Part shown: positions 23,631-36,617 of the stretch, piece by piece | How positions within the stretch are numbered: the first letter of the stretch is position 1 | Layout of the letters: the number at the start of each line of letters is the position of its first letter | DNA from: Penelope pileata | Lineage: Eukaryota; Chordata; Aves; Galliformes; Cracidae | NCBI GenBank assembly: GCA_013396635.1 | Contig: WBMW01005315.1 | Span: forward strand, 744,001 to 808,000 | Length of the DNA stretch: 64,000 nucleotides | Direction: 5' to 3' | Program-made: the position numbers and the translations under genes | Notes under the pieces: generated by a model | Seen by the model: only the letters and a program-made list of their open reading frames with translations | Told to the model about the DNA's origin: nothing | Databases searched by the model: none

Positions 23631-25704
23631 GTAGTCCTGAACAAAGGCCAAGACTGTGGAAGAGCAGTGTGGCTCTGGCTTTCTCCCTGGGAAACAGACA
23701 GTTGGGCTGGTTACATCTCTGTCCTGTGTCAGCTCAGACAGACTAACACAGTGGAAAGGGAACCGTCACAGAGGGCTGTTGGAACAGGTCTGCCTCCCAT
23801 ACTCTGTTTTTCTGCATCCAGCCTACCTTTTCCACTGTCCCCCAAGAGGCTTTTTTCTTCCTTTTTTCCCATGCATCTATTATTTGCCAGTTCTGTTCAA
23901 TGTGAATCATGATAAATAGTTCAATTGCAGGAGCTCTCTTCTAACAGATCTGCACAAATACTGTCACCCACGAGACAATGAAACTCTGACTGACCTACTT
24001 GTAGCCAAAGTTTAACTTTCAACAAGGAAATAAGCAATGCCTTTGATCCAGAGGTTTCAAGGAGGAAAACAGGAGAAAACAAAGATAAAAGCCAGCTAGT
24101 TATCCCTGAAAGACATTATAGGTTCCATAATATATTTTTCAGGGTAGAGGGGAAGGAGTAAAGGGGAAACTCTTAACTCATGTTCCTCATTCCAGAAGTC
24201 TCAGGGGTTCTTTGAGCCTTACAGATGGTCTGGGTTACAAATATCTCTCTAGCAAACTTTCTTAGTGAAGTGACAGCTCCCCAGTAATCCGACTCATGTT
24301 GCTGAGCCACATATGATGCTAAGTGAAAAAGAGACCCTTGCTTTCTTCCCCCTCACATTCTCAACATTGATTTTGTAATCCATTTCTATCTATACACCTC
24401 ATTCAGAATAGTAAATTTACAGTACTGATAACATCTTCTCTCTAGCTTTAAGAAGAGATTTCTTTGCCTTTTGAAAGCAGAAGTTGAACAAAATAGAAGA
24501 AAATTAGCTTGACTTTGACCTTCATAGGAAATCAAATCTTGCAGCTGTAAGGAATATCCCAAGAAAACAGAGGCTGACTTTTAAAGCATCCATTTTCCAC
24601 TAGTGGAACCCGTTCATTTTCAGATGCAATCGAACTCCCACTTTGACTCGTCTATGGGGGCTGTTGTTAATAGAAGGCAACACAGAGCACTGTTCACAGC
24701 AAAGTTCTCAATGCTGATTCATGTCATACTTGCCAGTTCCTTTGAGCAAGCTCTCTGTTAACAGGCTTAACTGTGATGTGAGGTTGTATCACGGGTGCTA
24801 AGCACATCCCAGACACTGGCCTTTGATAGCTGGACGGAAGGTTTCAGATTGCCTAGGTCTGCTGCCACAGTGCTGACTCTAGCACTGGGGAAAAGGCTGT
24901 CCCACATGAAAGAAACATGTCACTAAGGGCTGGGCAAGAACAGCATCACTAGGGGAGATGTGAAGGCAGGCAGGATGGATGGACAGGTAGAAGGAAGTTT
25001 TTCTGCTCTGCTAGGACTTTTCTTCTGCCCTAGAAATACAGAATGTGATCTCAGTGTTGGGTGAGTTGTTCTGTTCAGCAGGCATGCTTTTTTTGCACAA
25101 GTCTGTTCATCAGAGCAAGATGCACCTGAACTATCGAATCTGAACTATTGGTACATCTGAACCAAGGGGACCCTTTGCTTCCTCTCCAGACGGAGGAAAT
25201 AAAAGTGTCTCAGTACAAGCATGCTGTTCTTTCACAGAAGGCTAGCAGATCTGTGAGATTTTTCTGGAAGATCCCAGGATAAAACCTACTGCTGGCAAAA
25301 CCCCTGCTGGGTTAGCAGAACTGCAGTACCTCTTGGCCTGCACTGAAGGTCCTACCGAAACGACTTTAAAAATTTAAAAGTAGCATTAAAAATAGAAATG
25401 GTCTTTGACTGGCCTCAGTGTTACAGCAGAAGAGGATGATGTACCTTGTCAGACTCACAATGGCGTTTAGACTTGAAGATATGTGTGGTTAGGTCTCACT
25501 GAATTCAATAGATTGCATCAGAACACGAGGATAGGTATTAGGTTTCTTGCTTTTGTCTTGGGACAAGCTAACTTCTGGTTTTTTGCTCACATAATATGAA
25601 ATGAGGATATTTGTTCTGCTCTCCCAAAACTTTTGCTTCGTTTCTATTTTAATTCTGAACATGCATTTAACTAAAGAAAACTAGTTTTGCCAGACTTTGT
25701 CTGG
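23631..25704 (-). other. NRG1: NRG1 upstream intron, block 6
   Basis: Non-coding. Open frames at 23628-23919 overlap in two plus frames and resemble no protein. No clear repeat. Confidence 0.65.
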
Positions 25705-26140
25705 CTCGGGGCCTGGTCACCCAGTGTCCCCTCTCTGACAGCAGCCAGCACCAGATAGTTTAGAGAAAGGTGTAGGAAGCTCTGTTAATGCTCAGTTATG
25801 GAATAAGCAGGCCCCAGGGAAAACTTCTTCCTAAGCCCTGTTAGCTAGAGCTTGGCTTAAGTCCTGATGCCCAAGGATTTATATTTCTTCCAAAATCTCT
25901 TGTTTATTTTTAAGTATTAACCATTATGACTCTGGTTAACATTGCTCTCCATATTATACCTAATCCTGTTTTGAACAGGCCTGCAGTCTTGGCTTCAGCT
26001 ATACCCTTTGGCAGTGAGTTCCATAAGCTAATTGTGTGCTGTGTGAAAAAGTACTTCCTTCTATTAGTTTTTTTCTATAAGTTTTTACTTTTTGTCTTAA
26101 TAAAAAATGATTTGTTATTTTATCCCTTCCTCTCCTTTTC
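25705..26140 (-). mobile_element. Ancient L3/CR1-type LINE 3' region, long relic
   Basis: On the plus strand the landmarks of the amniote L3 3' end appear in order over about 400 bp: TCTCTGACAGCAGCCAGCAC, CAGATAGTTTAGAGAAAGG, AAACTTCTTCCTAAGCCC, TGTTAGCTAGAGCTTGGCTT, CCCAAGGATTTATATTTCTT, TTGAACAGGCCTGCAGTCTT, GGCAGTGAGTTCCATAAGCT, GTGTGAAAAAGTACTTCCTT. L3-type elements are shared between birds and mammals and stopped moving very long ago, so continuous order over this length stands out. No coding part remains. Sense to NRG1. Confidence 0.8.
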
Positions 26141-28280
26141 CTGTTTTCCCCACCAATAGATATCCAGACCAGAGCTGTTGCCAAAGGGAGGGAGACATTA
26201 TTGGTGCAAGCTGTGCCAATGCCACAAAGACGGGCAACAGGGGGGAAGGCATCACCTAACCAACCCCAAGTAGTCTGCACATTGATGTGCTGGGCCCTTG
26301 AAAGCAGAGATTCTGTAAATAACTTAGTGTGCCTGGAACAAAAACTTGGGCTTTTTCCAACTTTATTGTAACAAATTATAATTTTAGATACTTTAGTTCA
26401 GCCCTCTGATTTATTTCTTTGTATCATGTATTAGGTGGTTTGTTACAGACCAGCGGACTTCAGGGCCAGAACTGGCAAAGGCAAGGGAAAAATTTGCTAC
26501 TAGTTGCCAGCCAGCATTCCTCCTTATTCATTAGAGATACTTTCTCAGAAAGGAGACAGATGGCAGCGCCAGTGACATACTTCCTTGGAGATTTTCCAAT
26601 AGGGGAAAACATCCTTAAATTAAAAGCTGAGCTTTCTGAGAACCCAAGCAGAAAAATTCCCTGTAACTTAGGACTCACTCTTGCAATTGCTTCAAATCTG
26701 TAAGTGTATGGCATCATGTGAATGTGAAAATTACTTTCCAGCATTACTGCCTGCCTCCACGAAGGCTCTCTGTTGAGAGAGAACAACTGCCAGCTTAGTA
26801 GTGGCAGCCACCCACTTGGTCTCAGGCTGAATGGGGTCAGCTGGGCTTCTCAAAGATCCACAACCCATAGGCATGAGTTGGCATTTATTCCAGGAATGCT
26901 TCCTTCATGGCTGGCTCTGCAGAAATACATAATGCTCGGAGCATTAACTCCATCTTTGACTTCAAAAACACAGTATTGTCTTACATTTAACAACTGCTCT
27001 GGTCACCATTCTGATAATTAGAAGTGTACCACAGCTTGTATTTCATAAGGGTTTGTCTCCTCTATCTTCTAGAAAAAACAGATTTCAGTCTTGCAGCCAC
27101 ATTAATCACTAAGCAAAGCAAGCTGTCTAACTAATAAAAATCTGGGTCTTACAACTGATCCAATTTAACAAATCAATTTCAGCACCATTGTGGGCATACC
27201 AGGCCACTCAATCATTGTTACCTACTGAACTGGAGGAAGGGAAACTGCTTCATTTTTAACTACTTACATAAAGGCAGAGTAGCAACAGTATGGCAGTTTC
27301 ATTCATGGGTAGTCAATGGTCTGGGGATTCAAGGAAGTGAGCTGAACAGAAATGGGGTGATTGCTTGTCGATGCATTCAAGCTCATGAATATGACCTTGG
27401 GAACTCTGAGAGATGACATAAGACAAAATATGGGTGATGTACTACACCGATCTCAGATTACCACAGTACCCCCAAGAACAAGATGTTCAGCGAATGGCTA
27501 CAAAAAACTTAGTGAAAGATGGCATGAAAACAGCACATGGCAACTGCAAGCTTGGACACTGTCTTGTGTCAAGGAAATTTGCATTACAGCCCCTTGTCAT
27601 AATTGGTTTCACAATGAAGTCATTGTGCGAGATGTCTGGAGTCATGGTGTCATGACAACAGGCTGTGAGAGCATAAACAGGTGTATGACCTCATGTGAGA
27701 CTGGGCAAAAGATCAGCAGATATTTATCCAGTACTGGGTGTTACTAAGCAGTAAAAATTAAAAACAACACAAACACATGCAAATGAAAGGCAGAGAAGAA
27801 TACAGCTCTCTCACAAGCCTTTACTTATGGTTAAAAACAAACACAAATTACACAGAAGGAAGAATGTCTTCTGCACAACTTTTTCAAATGGTTTGTGAGA
27901 AGTATAACAGTGAATTTTACAGAGGTGTCCTTACAAGCCATACAGAACTGTCTCAATTTGGAATCCTGTACAACTGCAATGTTTTCTTACAACCTTAGTT
28001 TTATTTTAGTATTAGTATTCAAGAGTGTATTGGTCCTCAGTAACAGCCCCTTGGTTGACATGCAGCAGGCTAGTTTTACCAGGCTAAGAAATGCTATCTC
28101 CCTCTGACATTGATGTTGCAAATGGCTCTGTTCCCGTGCAAAACCAGAGCTCCATCATCCCTACACATGTGATGGGCACCGTGTATTCAGAGCTTCTTAA
28201 AGAAGCAGAGGTTTGCGCTTTGCCAGCTGTGCCACAGAAGGTATTTAGCTATTTCTTTGAGCAGCGTGCTGCCTCAATCT

Positions 28281-28304
28281 TCTCAAGGTGTACACACCTT
28301 GAGA
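28281..28304. repeat. Perfect 11-bp inverted repeat with a 2-nt centre
   Basis: TCTCAAGGTGT and ACACCTTGAGA flank AC, giving a 24-nt near-perfect palindrome. The half-site contains AGGTGT, resembling a T-box binding half-site (AGGTGTGA core). That is suggestive only. Confidence 0.9.
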
Positions 28305-31300
28305 CCTCAAAAGCAAGAGGACAGGTTCATGTGAGTATCCAAATTCCCATACATTTCAGTGGGAGTCATTAATGAGGATTAGGAGTCTGAACATCATTGT
28401 AATTGTCTCCCCAAGAGACAAGAAGATAGCCAAGGATATCCTAATTTCCACTGGCATTCAAACACTACACTAACAAAATGACTCCAAATGCTTCTGTTCT
28501 GAGAGACAAAGATTCTAGTAAAAGCATTTTCTGCTAAAATTAGGCACAGAATGTGTATCTATTCTCTGCAATGCCATTTTTCTAGGCTGAATGCTTCAAT
28601 GATGCTAGGAACACAACGATCCGTGGTAAACGTTTTCTAACCTCTCCTATATCTCACCAGCTCCTTGAACCCTACATAAAATGCCATCATAGTGGAGAGA
28701 GGACGTCCTCTTCTGATGGCTGTAGTCCTTTCTGAGCAGCATCTTGCACACAAGGAAACATTTTGAGTTTTGGACATGCTGACTCTGGTGAGTCATTGAC
28801 AAAGGGCAGAGTGCAGAAGGAGCTGCATTTAGCAAATGAAAATACTTCAAGTCTTTTACTCTGCTGAACTGCCTCCTTTTCCTCTTTTTTTTCCCCTCTC
28901 TATTGTGCATGATACTACTCTGTCTCCCCTTCCTCTCTTCTAATGGGTCTGAAGGAAAGAAGAGAATGATGCAGAGCTTGTTCTTGATCTAAAGAAGATC
29001 TTGCTTTCTGCACAAACATGGACCAGTCCCAAGATGCCTGCCATGCCACTGGTGATATGTGGGCAGTTTTGAAGGTGGGACAGGGTGGGGCACTTCCTCT
29101 GATCTCCAACCCCATCGAAGAACTATTGTTCTTATTGGGACTTATTTTTATCCTCAGAGACAGATCTTAGTGGGTCTTATGAGCTGGGCAGACTGCTTCT
29201 CACAGAACACAAACTATCTATAAATTTGCAATACCTGGGAGAAAGCTATGCATACCCATGTGGCCCCAAAATAGGGCAACTACTCACAGCTGGGAGCCCA
29301 GCTACAGATACCATGTTGCCTTCTCTGCATTACCAGCTGTTAGGCTGTGTAAAAGCGCAGCTTCAAACTCATGAAAATTTTCCTTTATCTCCTGCGTTTC
29401 TACTCACACGTGCCTCAGGGATGGGGTAGGAGCATGGGAGGTGGCAATGAGATAGGGCAGCATATAACAGTCAGTCTGCAAGTGACAACAACATGAATAA
29501 TGGCAGAAAAGTCTGCAGAGGACTTTCAAGGTTACATAATTCCAAACAGATATAAATGAGCAAACTCCTACCTGATGGCCTCAGCTCTCTGCTGAGTCAC
29601 GCTGCCAGGTGCAAAAGCTTAACAGGAAGGGGCAAACTTCACCCCACTTGCCTATTCCTCTGCAACACCTCCTCTGAATATTGCTTCAGCCTCCTCTGCC
29701 GAATCCTCAGCAGCTGAAACCCTCAGCTACTGGCTCCCAAAGGACAACGGAGGGCCAAAGGAAGAGGGCTGGAACTGTGTAGCAGAATACTGCACAAGCA
29801 GGTTCTGAACCTCATGTTCATAGCCAGCCTTAACTCATTACAGCTCAGAAGTCTCAAGATTTTAGCTGTCACATGTATATGGTATAAGTAGGATGGGTTT
29901 CCATCCTCTGTTGCACTGAGAGATCGAAGATACCCCAAAATTCACACAGGAAAAATGCACCAAGGAAGACTGCTCTTGCGACTTGTTTTATTGCCATCAG
30001 AAAGAAGAACATTTGGAAAAATCTGGAAGAACTTGTAATTTACTGAATGCAGGAATGGTGTTGTGGGCATCCTGGGGACATTACCAGGCACTATATTTTA
30101 CCAAATATCTGATAATGAAGCATAGGAATGATCTGGAGGGAAAAGCTAGTGCCAGCTGATTTGGGCACGAAGAAGTAACACAATGCAGCAGAGCTGTAAG
30201 TGCAGCCAAGCTGCTTGGACTGAAAATGAACTGAGGCCTCACTCCAAACTGGGAAGACTTTATGTTCCTAGCAGTTAAGGCAGGCCTATGCAAAGTACCA
30301 CAGCTGCCCTGCCATGTCTTCATGCTGTCCAACATTTTTTGCACACTGAGCATAGAAAGAGGATGTCTGGCTTTTGGAATAATAGATGAAATGTTGCTGC
30401 TCAATTAAAAGAGGTGGTGCTTCGATATAGACTGATGCCTGCTTGTGCTTACACGCTTACAAAGGTAAAAAGGGATGAATCACCCTCATTCCAGCACTGC
30501 CTGGACTGCTAACAAATTAAGAAGTCTGAAGCTGGAAGCAGCCACGTTCTCCAGTGACACAGAACAGGATGCCAAAAAGAGAAGGAATGCTAAGATGATT
30601 ATAAAACTGCAAATAAACCTTTATTAATATGTAGCTAGATAGCTGCAATTTTTCAGTTTCTTGACTTAGAGAAGATCTATTTTCATGTAACTACAAAACC
30701 CAAGCCAGAAGCTTGGAGGAGTTTATTTGGTTTATCCATTCCTCTAGGGCTACTATGCTGCACAGACCAGTGCATTGGCTTTCAATTAAGACAACAGAAA
30801 AACATAAATCTAGGTTTCTTGCCACAATATTTTCTGCATATTGTCCATCCCCTCTATTCCATCCAGTAGCCACCAGAGACATGCAAAAGCAGTAATACTG
30901 AGTTTTTATGTTTGACAACCTTCCTCATTTCTCCCATTTAATTATTCCTGACTTTCTGAAACTATTAGTCCCTGGGAAGAACTAACTATGTGCACATCGC
31001 AGATGGACCAATTTAATTTGGCTGCAGGAAAAGATGAGATTAATTCTGGGCTTAACAAGGAAAGCTAGTCACAGCCTTAGCTACAGAGAGACCACCAGCT
31101 CTTCTGTGTTTTGGAAGAGCAAAGTCTGCTTTTCATAGCAGCAGTGTCTGCAATGCAAAAACAGGTTTTGAAACAGTTGTGGTGGGGAAAAGAATAGGTT
31201 GCATGAGTGTGGTGTTAAAGTGGGTTTTTGACACTGCTGGCATTTCTGAAATGCTAATTCTTAAGGACTTGGACACTTGTTCTGTACCAAGACAGGGTAG

Positions 31301-32767
31301 CAGTACTTCGATGAGCTTTGCTGTCATGATACATAACACTGAAAAGGAACCTGAGGGGTGTGTGGAGGCGGAAAGGAAAAACACAGAAAATGAAGGCTTG
31401 GGAGATGGAGAGAAGAGTTCTGCAGCATATTCATTGGAAGACAACATGTAAAAGCTTTACAATAAATTATTGCACTGTGACTTGATGAGGTGTCTGTGAT
31501 GGGACAGGATACAAAGAAAATCACCATCTCCATTCTATAAGTCCTAAACTGCACTTAAAGATGACTTAAAGAAAATGCATTTAAAATCAAAATGTGATGT
31601 GGGAATCTGAGAACATCACATACAGTCTTCTTCCTGAAATGCTGCAGGGTTACCAAGAGCTATACCTCTCAACCCCCAAGACATATTTTTGAGCTCTCCC
31701 TTTTTTATGTAAAGCAAGTACAAAAATAATAGAAAAGTCAAGAGAAAGAATAGCCAGAAATCTAGTTAATCTCTTCAGAATATCCAAAGGGCAAAACAAT
31801 GCCAATGTCCAGTATCACAAGCAGACTTCAGTTTGTATCAGGAGATGCTAAGACACCTCAGCACACTGGTAGATGGGATGCTCTCTCAACTGTTGACTGC
31901 CAATGGGACATATTTCTGTCTCCAGAAGATCCTTTCTTGGCTGGTGAGCATACACAAAGTTCCAGGCTAAAGTATCTTCTGAAATTTGGCATTCCTAAAT
32001 CTCTACAGCTTTCTGCTCCTAGAGCAGCCAGTTCCCAAAGCTACTCCTTCAGCCAGGGCTTGTCTCTTGCAGTGCCAACCTTTTGCTAACTCCTTGCACC
32101 ATGACTCCAGAATCAGCACCTTGGGCACCTCTGTAACCTCTCATGCACAATGCCCCTACACTCCCTGCTCCGCTGCTTTGAGGCTGATGGCATCACACCA
32201 TGGCACACAGAGCTGTGGCTCCATGGCCAGTGCAGGGTTTGCTGCTCTAATAAGGCTCCCATACATTTGAAACTTTACAGATGCTGTTTGACCAAAGGAG
32301 TTCAGTTTTTCTAGGGCAGCAAAGGAAGGCTTACAGCCTTGCAGTTACACAGAGGTGGTGAGGAAGGGTAAAAGCCATTTCCCACTGATCAATCTACAAT
32401 GGGAGCTTCCAGTTATGGCACTGAGGCTCCAGGCAGCTGGGGATGGAGGACACAAGGTACACAGGCAGCCCGTGATGGACACCACAAGCTGGCAAATCCC
32501 TGAACAAAAGCTGTGGCAGCTCTGCAAGAGCAGTTACAGGGAGACCAGCAAATGGTGCAGTCTCCTTGTTCCATTGCCTTACATGCTACACCGTTTTTGT
32601 CATTCCGAATGCAACTTTCACAACAGGCACAACACAAACAATGAATCAAACATATTCCAGTTAAGATGAGACACGGAGTCAGGCTGCCATTCACAACCCA
32701 ATGGGTGGCATCCTAGCATGGCAGGTAGAAAGAGTAGCAAAGAAAACTAGACAAATAATGACCCAAA

Positions 32768-32804
32768 CCACACACGCACACACAGAGATGCACGCACACA
32801 CACT
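32768..32804. repeat. Interrupted CA/CG dinucleotide microsatellite
   Basis: CACACACGCACACACAGAGATG followed by CACGCACACACACTCG: two short CA runs with CG interruptions. Confidence 0.9.
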
Positions 32805-33407
32805 CGTTCCTGGACTGAAAAGACTAAACAAAAGAATCTCCTCCAATGCCGGAAATATTGTATGCTCATTAAAGTACTGGCCAGACTGCTTTCTGATTAC
32901 TATCCCAGGATTTAAAATGATGTCTGAGTATGAGATGAGGCTTTCAGAACAAAAACTGCCAATTGAATAGAGGAGGGAAGTTCAGATAAAGAGAGTGAAA
33001 GGGATTTAGACATATAGGAGAGAGTTTTCTCCTAGCACAGCCAGAATTAGTTTGACAAGTAGCCACTGTTTCAAAGCCAATGTTCTTTCTGTCTGTTGGG
33101 GCATTATCTTAGATGACCAAGAAATTATGGAAATGAATGGGAGAAGCGTAGCAGCATAAGCTATTTAACTTTACTCACAACCTCTCATAGCAAATCAGAA
33201 GGAAAAATAGAAATGTGGCCTGTGCTACATCCTCTCAATGCAACTGGAAGGATCACAGATCATGCCAGCTCTTATCCCTGACTGTTTTTTTTTTCTCCTT
33301 TGCGATTGTTAATTTTTCATTTGCTGTCCATTTGCAGTTTAAAGCTGCAGCAAGTGAATCAGCTAATCTGTATCTTTCAGCTAAACGTAGAACAGATCAT
33401 TCACAAA

Positions 33408-33440
33408 AAGGAGAGGAGAAGAGAGGAGAGGGAGAGGAGA
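33408..33440. repeat. GAGAGG/GAGAA low-complexity tract
   Basis: About 33 bp of pure purine, an irregular GAGAGGA repeat on the plus strand. Confidence 0.9.
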
Positions 33441-35229
33441 TCAAGAACAACAACAAAACCCTGCTTCAGGGCAATGTTGTCTTCAGTCCCAATCGCAGAG
33501 TCACTCTTCCAGAAGAGGAGCAACACTCGTCAAACTCTACTCAACCTAGCATACAATGCTGACTCATTCCAGGATACAGATCACCTTTATTTCCTCTTAA
33601 TAGCAAATCAGGCAGCTGTGCCAAAAGTGAAGTCAGCTTCTCCTTTGCTCTCAGGAATCCTGCAACTAGTGGGTTTCTCTTTGAAGCGTGCCCTTCTGCT
33701 CTCTTTCCCCACCACTTTTTGGGAGAACAGGGTTACCATGGTGAGCACATCTATCTCTGCGTAGCAGAAACTCACTAAATCAAATCAATCTCCTGCTGAC
33801 AGCCCTATCCTCCCATTAATGCCCCATCATCTCCTCTTCATGGTGTTTGCAATCCTTGAAGGCAGAGATATTTCATAGACTTTGGTCACTACAGCAACAA
33901 GTACTAAGCCAGAAATACAAACTACCCCACAAATACAAATGCCGCTACTGAAAAAACGGCCATGCTATCAGGCTGAATGGAGCAGAGGCACTAATGTGCT
34001 GCTGGGGAGCTGGCAGGAACATAGTGGGTCAGAAAATACTGCCCAGAGCAGACCTCCAGGACCACTGCCAGAGGTCAGGCCTCTCACATACCACACACAG
34101 AGCACACCCAGATCAGACAAGGTTTCAAAACCAATGGGAAAAAAGCAGGAACAGAGATAGACATGGGAAGTAATGCTTACACTGAGGGGTCTGGGAAGGA
34201 GCAGTGTGCACATGGCTATACAAAACACAGGGTACTGCCTGCTACTGTCAGACACCAACATACTGTCTCCCCCAGACATTCCCTAGGCTGTTACCCTCTT
34301 GGTAAGTGAACCAACAAAGTAAAAGGTACATTATGAGGAATACATACACTTTATAGTATGGTCCCTGCAGCCACATTACTCTGTACCTGAAGAGTAATGT
34401 GTCTGTGAGTGCATGCATTAGGTACACACAAGCTGTCCTTCAGCACAGGCAAATCTGTTCTTCAAACACTTCCCTAGTCTGGCTCTCAGAAATATAAAAA
34501 GTACTATTCCACGGAAACTTTCCAAACAGTGCTCTACAACATGAGGCAGGAAATTTCCACTCGAACAGTTAAAGCCTGTCAAAGTTGTAAATGACTAGAG
34601 GCATGGGCTTATAATGGAAAATGTCGTGCAACCTTAGCTGCAAGGTATTGGCCATCAGATTCCCTGTAGTATAATTTAAATATTAAATGTTTACAAAAAA
34701 CTCATGTATTTGTTAGGCAAGACTTCTAGGCCGTTGTTTTCTGTTTCTGCACAGCCCTGTATAGCTTTCTTTATGCTTAACAGCATGTAAGAGAGTGGTA
34801 ATGATGTCATTCACTGCCGCAGAGGAAATAAAAAGCTCTGAGCTTAGATCTTGGCAGGAAAAAACAGTTTTGCACTTAATCTCTAAACAAGTGTTTAAAT
34901 AAAGTTTGTTTTGCTTGAATGCTAGTCAGGGTCTGACAGGAGGTTTCACCAGGCATCCAGTCCCTGGACAGATGAAAAAGGGAGAGAGCAAGGGGAGAGA
35001 AAGCACCGTGGTGTGCTGGCCCCATCACTGGGTGAGCAAACACCCTGCTCTCTCCCCAGCATCTGTCTTTTCTGAGGCACATTCACGGACGTGAAACTCT
35101 GCAAAGTGGCTCCTCAGCGTTTGCCTGATACTCATGTGAAGGTTCCTCAAAGCATCCCAGCTTCCAAACTGTGGCACCCTTGGGCACCCCAGACTGGGTT
35201 CTTCCTCTGGCCCTGGGACACACTCACAC

Positions 35230-35290
35230 CTTTTGCAACTTTAGGCAAGCCACTTCTGCTCTTCTTCATCTGCCCTCTAGTTTCTAACAG
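35230..35290 (+). repeat. Possible MIR-like SINE patch
   Basis: TTTTGCAACTTTAGGCAAGC, CACTTCTGCTCTTCTTCATC, TGCC resembles the MIR stretch 'tgtgaccttgggcaagtcacttaacctctctgtgcctcag'. A single patch, so weak. Confidence 0.3.
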
Positions 35291-35474
35291 GCAAAGTGAG
35301 TGGCAGAGCAAAAGGACACAGCAGTAGTATGAAGCTTGTCACAGCAAAAGGATGAGCTGAGGCAGTCTGTGTGATGGGCCACGAGGTGCCCGTGATCTGC
35401 AGCTAAACATCACCCACAGTGGATGGGCAGCTGCAGCCATGTCACTTCACACCTGAGACACCATAAGCACTAAG

Positions 35475-35499
35475 TTTACATAAAAATTACTTATGTAAA
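35475..35499. repeat. 9-bp inverted repeat
   Basis: TTTACATAA and TTATGTAAA, exact complements around a 7-nt spacer. AT-rich, so this could be chance. Confidence 0.7.
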
Positions 35500-35609
35500 A
35501 GATGCCCCTGGAGGCAATCTGTGAAGCATGACATGCAGAAGTAATTTGTGTACCTCTAGCTCAGCTAAAGACAAATACAAAGCAGCAGAAAACCCTGATT
35601 TCAAGGCTG

Positions 35610-35640
35610 TTTTTTTTTTCTTTTCTTTTTCTTCTTTTTT
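35610..35640. repeat. Pyrimidine (T/C) tract
   Basis: Run of T with interspersed C on the plus strand, a purine tract in NRG1 pre-mRNA. Confidence 0.9.
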
Positions 35641-36580
35641 CTCTGGTAAATGGCATAGCTAACAATGACCCATAATGCTATTAATGTCAAGTTGGAGGAT
35701 GACGAAATTGAATGAGGAGCACATCCCCCTGTGATCACAATTCAGCTTCATCTTATGTTCTAATACTTCTAGGTTATGTGATGGAACTTCATCCACACAT
35801 CTGCACACCCACAACGGAGCGCAGAGAAGCAATGGTAGGTAGGAGGACCTGAATCATGCCCTATCTGGCCTCTTCCAGGTCATAACAGGAGCCACCAGCC
35901 CCACAGGAGAGGACTAAACCTATCAGTCTGGCCCAACTGAGGGCTTTCTGGAGCAGTTTTCAAACTCGGGTGAGTTGCTGCCTGCAAGAAACTCCATACA
36001 GGATGCAAGGGATGATAATTTTTGTATTGTACAAAACAAGTCCAATGGATGCTGTAGCCTCACCTGGGTGGGGCTAACAGACTAACAAATTAGTTTGCTA
36101 AAATTTAATTGTCTTCAGGAGTATATACCATGGCGGTATAGAACTAATCACAATGACCATGCTTCTTTGTACCATGCACAACAGAACATTCATTCAGCTT
36201 ACAGTCCCCTGAGACCACAGGCATCATAGCTACACCTGCTTAGCCCTCTGTTCAGATGCACGTAAATGCAATTTACACCTCCTTGAGCAGAAATGATTAA
36301 GGAAAGACGCTGAATGCATTCATCCTTTCTTCTTCCTGTAGAAAGTTTTCGTTTAAAAAAAAAATGACAAGGATAGAATGTGCTTGAGAAAGAGAGACTT
36401 AAAAACAATTTGGGAAAGTTAAAATATCTCATCACATTGAGAAACATTTTTAAAACAAGATGGTTTGGTGGAAAACATAACACCATCACTTTAGAAACAG
36501 TGTGTTCAATTTGCCTGGTCTGTCGTATGACTGCAGATGTTTTTAGTAATATTAGGTCCCTCCGGATATTCAAGATACTA

Positions 36581-36617
36581 TTTTTTTTTTCTTTTCTTTC
36601 TTTCTTTTTTTTTTTTT
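36581..36617. repeat. Pyrimidine tract (TTTC)n with T runs
   Basis: T11, TTTTC and TTTC units, then T14. On the minus strand this gives a Lys/Arg/Glu-rich false open frame (KKKKKERKEKK) that is not a gene. Confidence 0.95.

Noticed and set aside
27361..27747. 128-codon plus-strand frame with several Cys and Trp, considered as a transposase or secreted peptide.
   Set aside because: No catalytic motif or signal sequence recognised, overlapped by another open frame, and the start codon is not ATG in the sequence.
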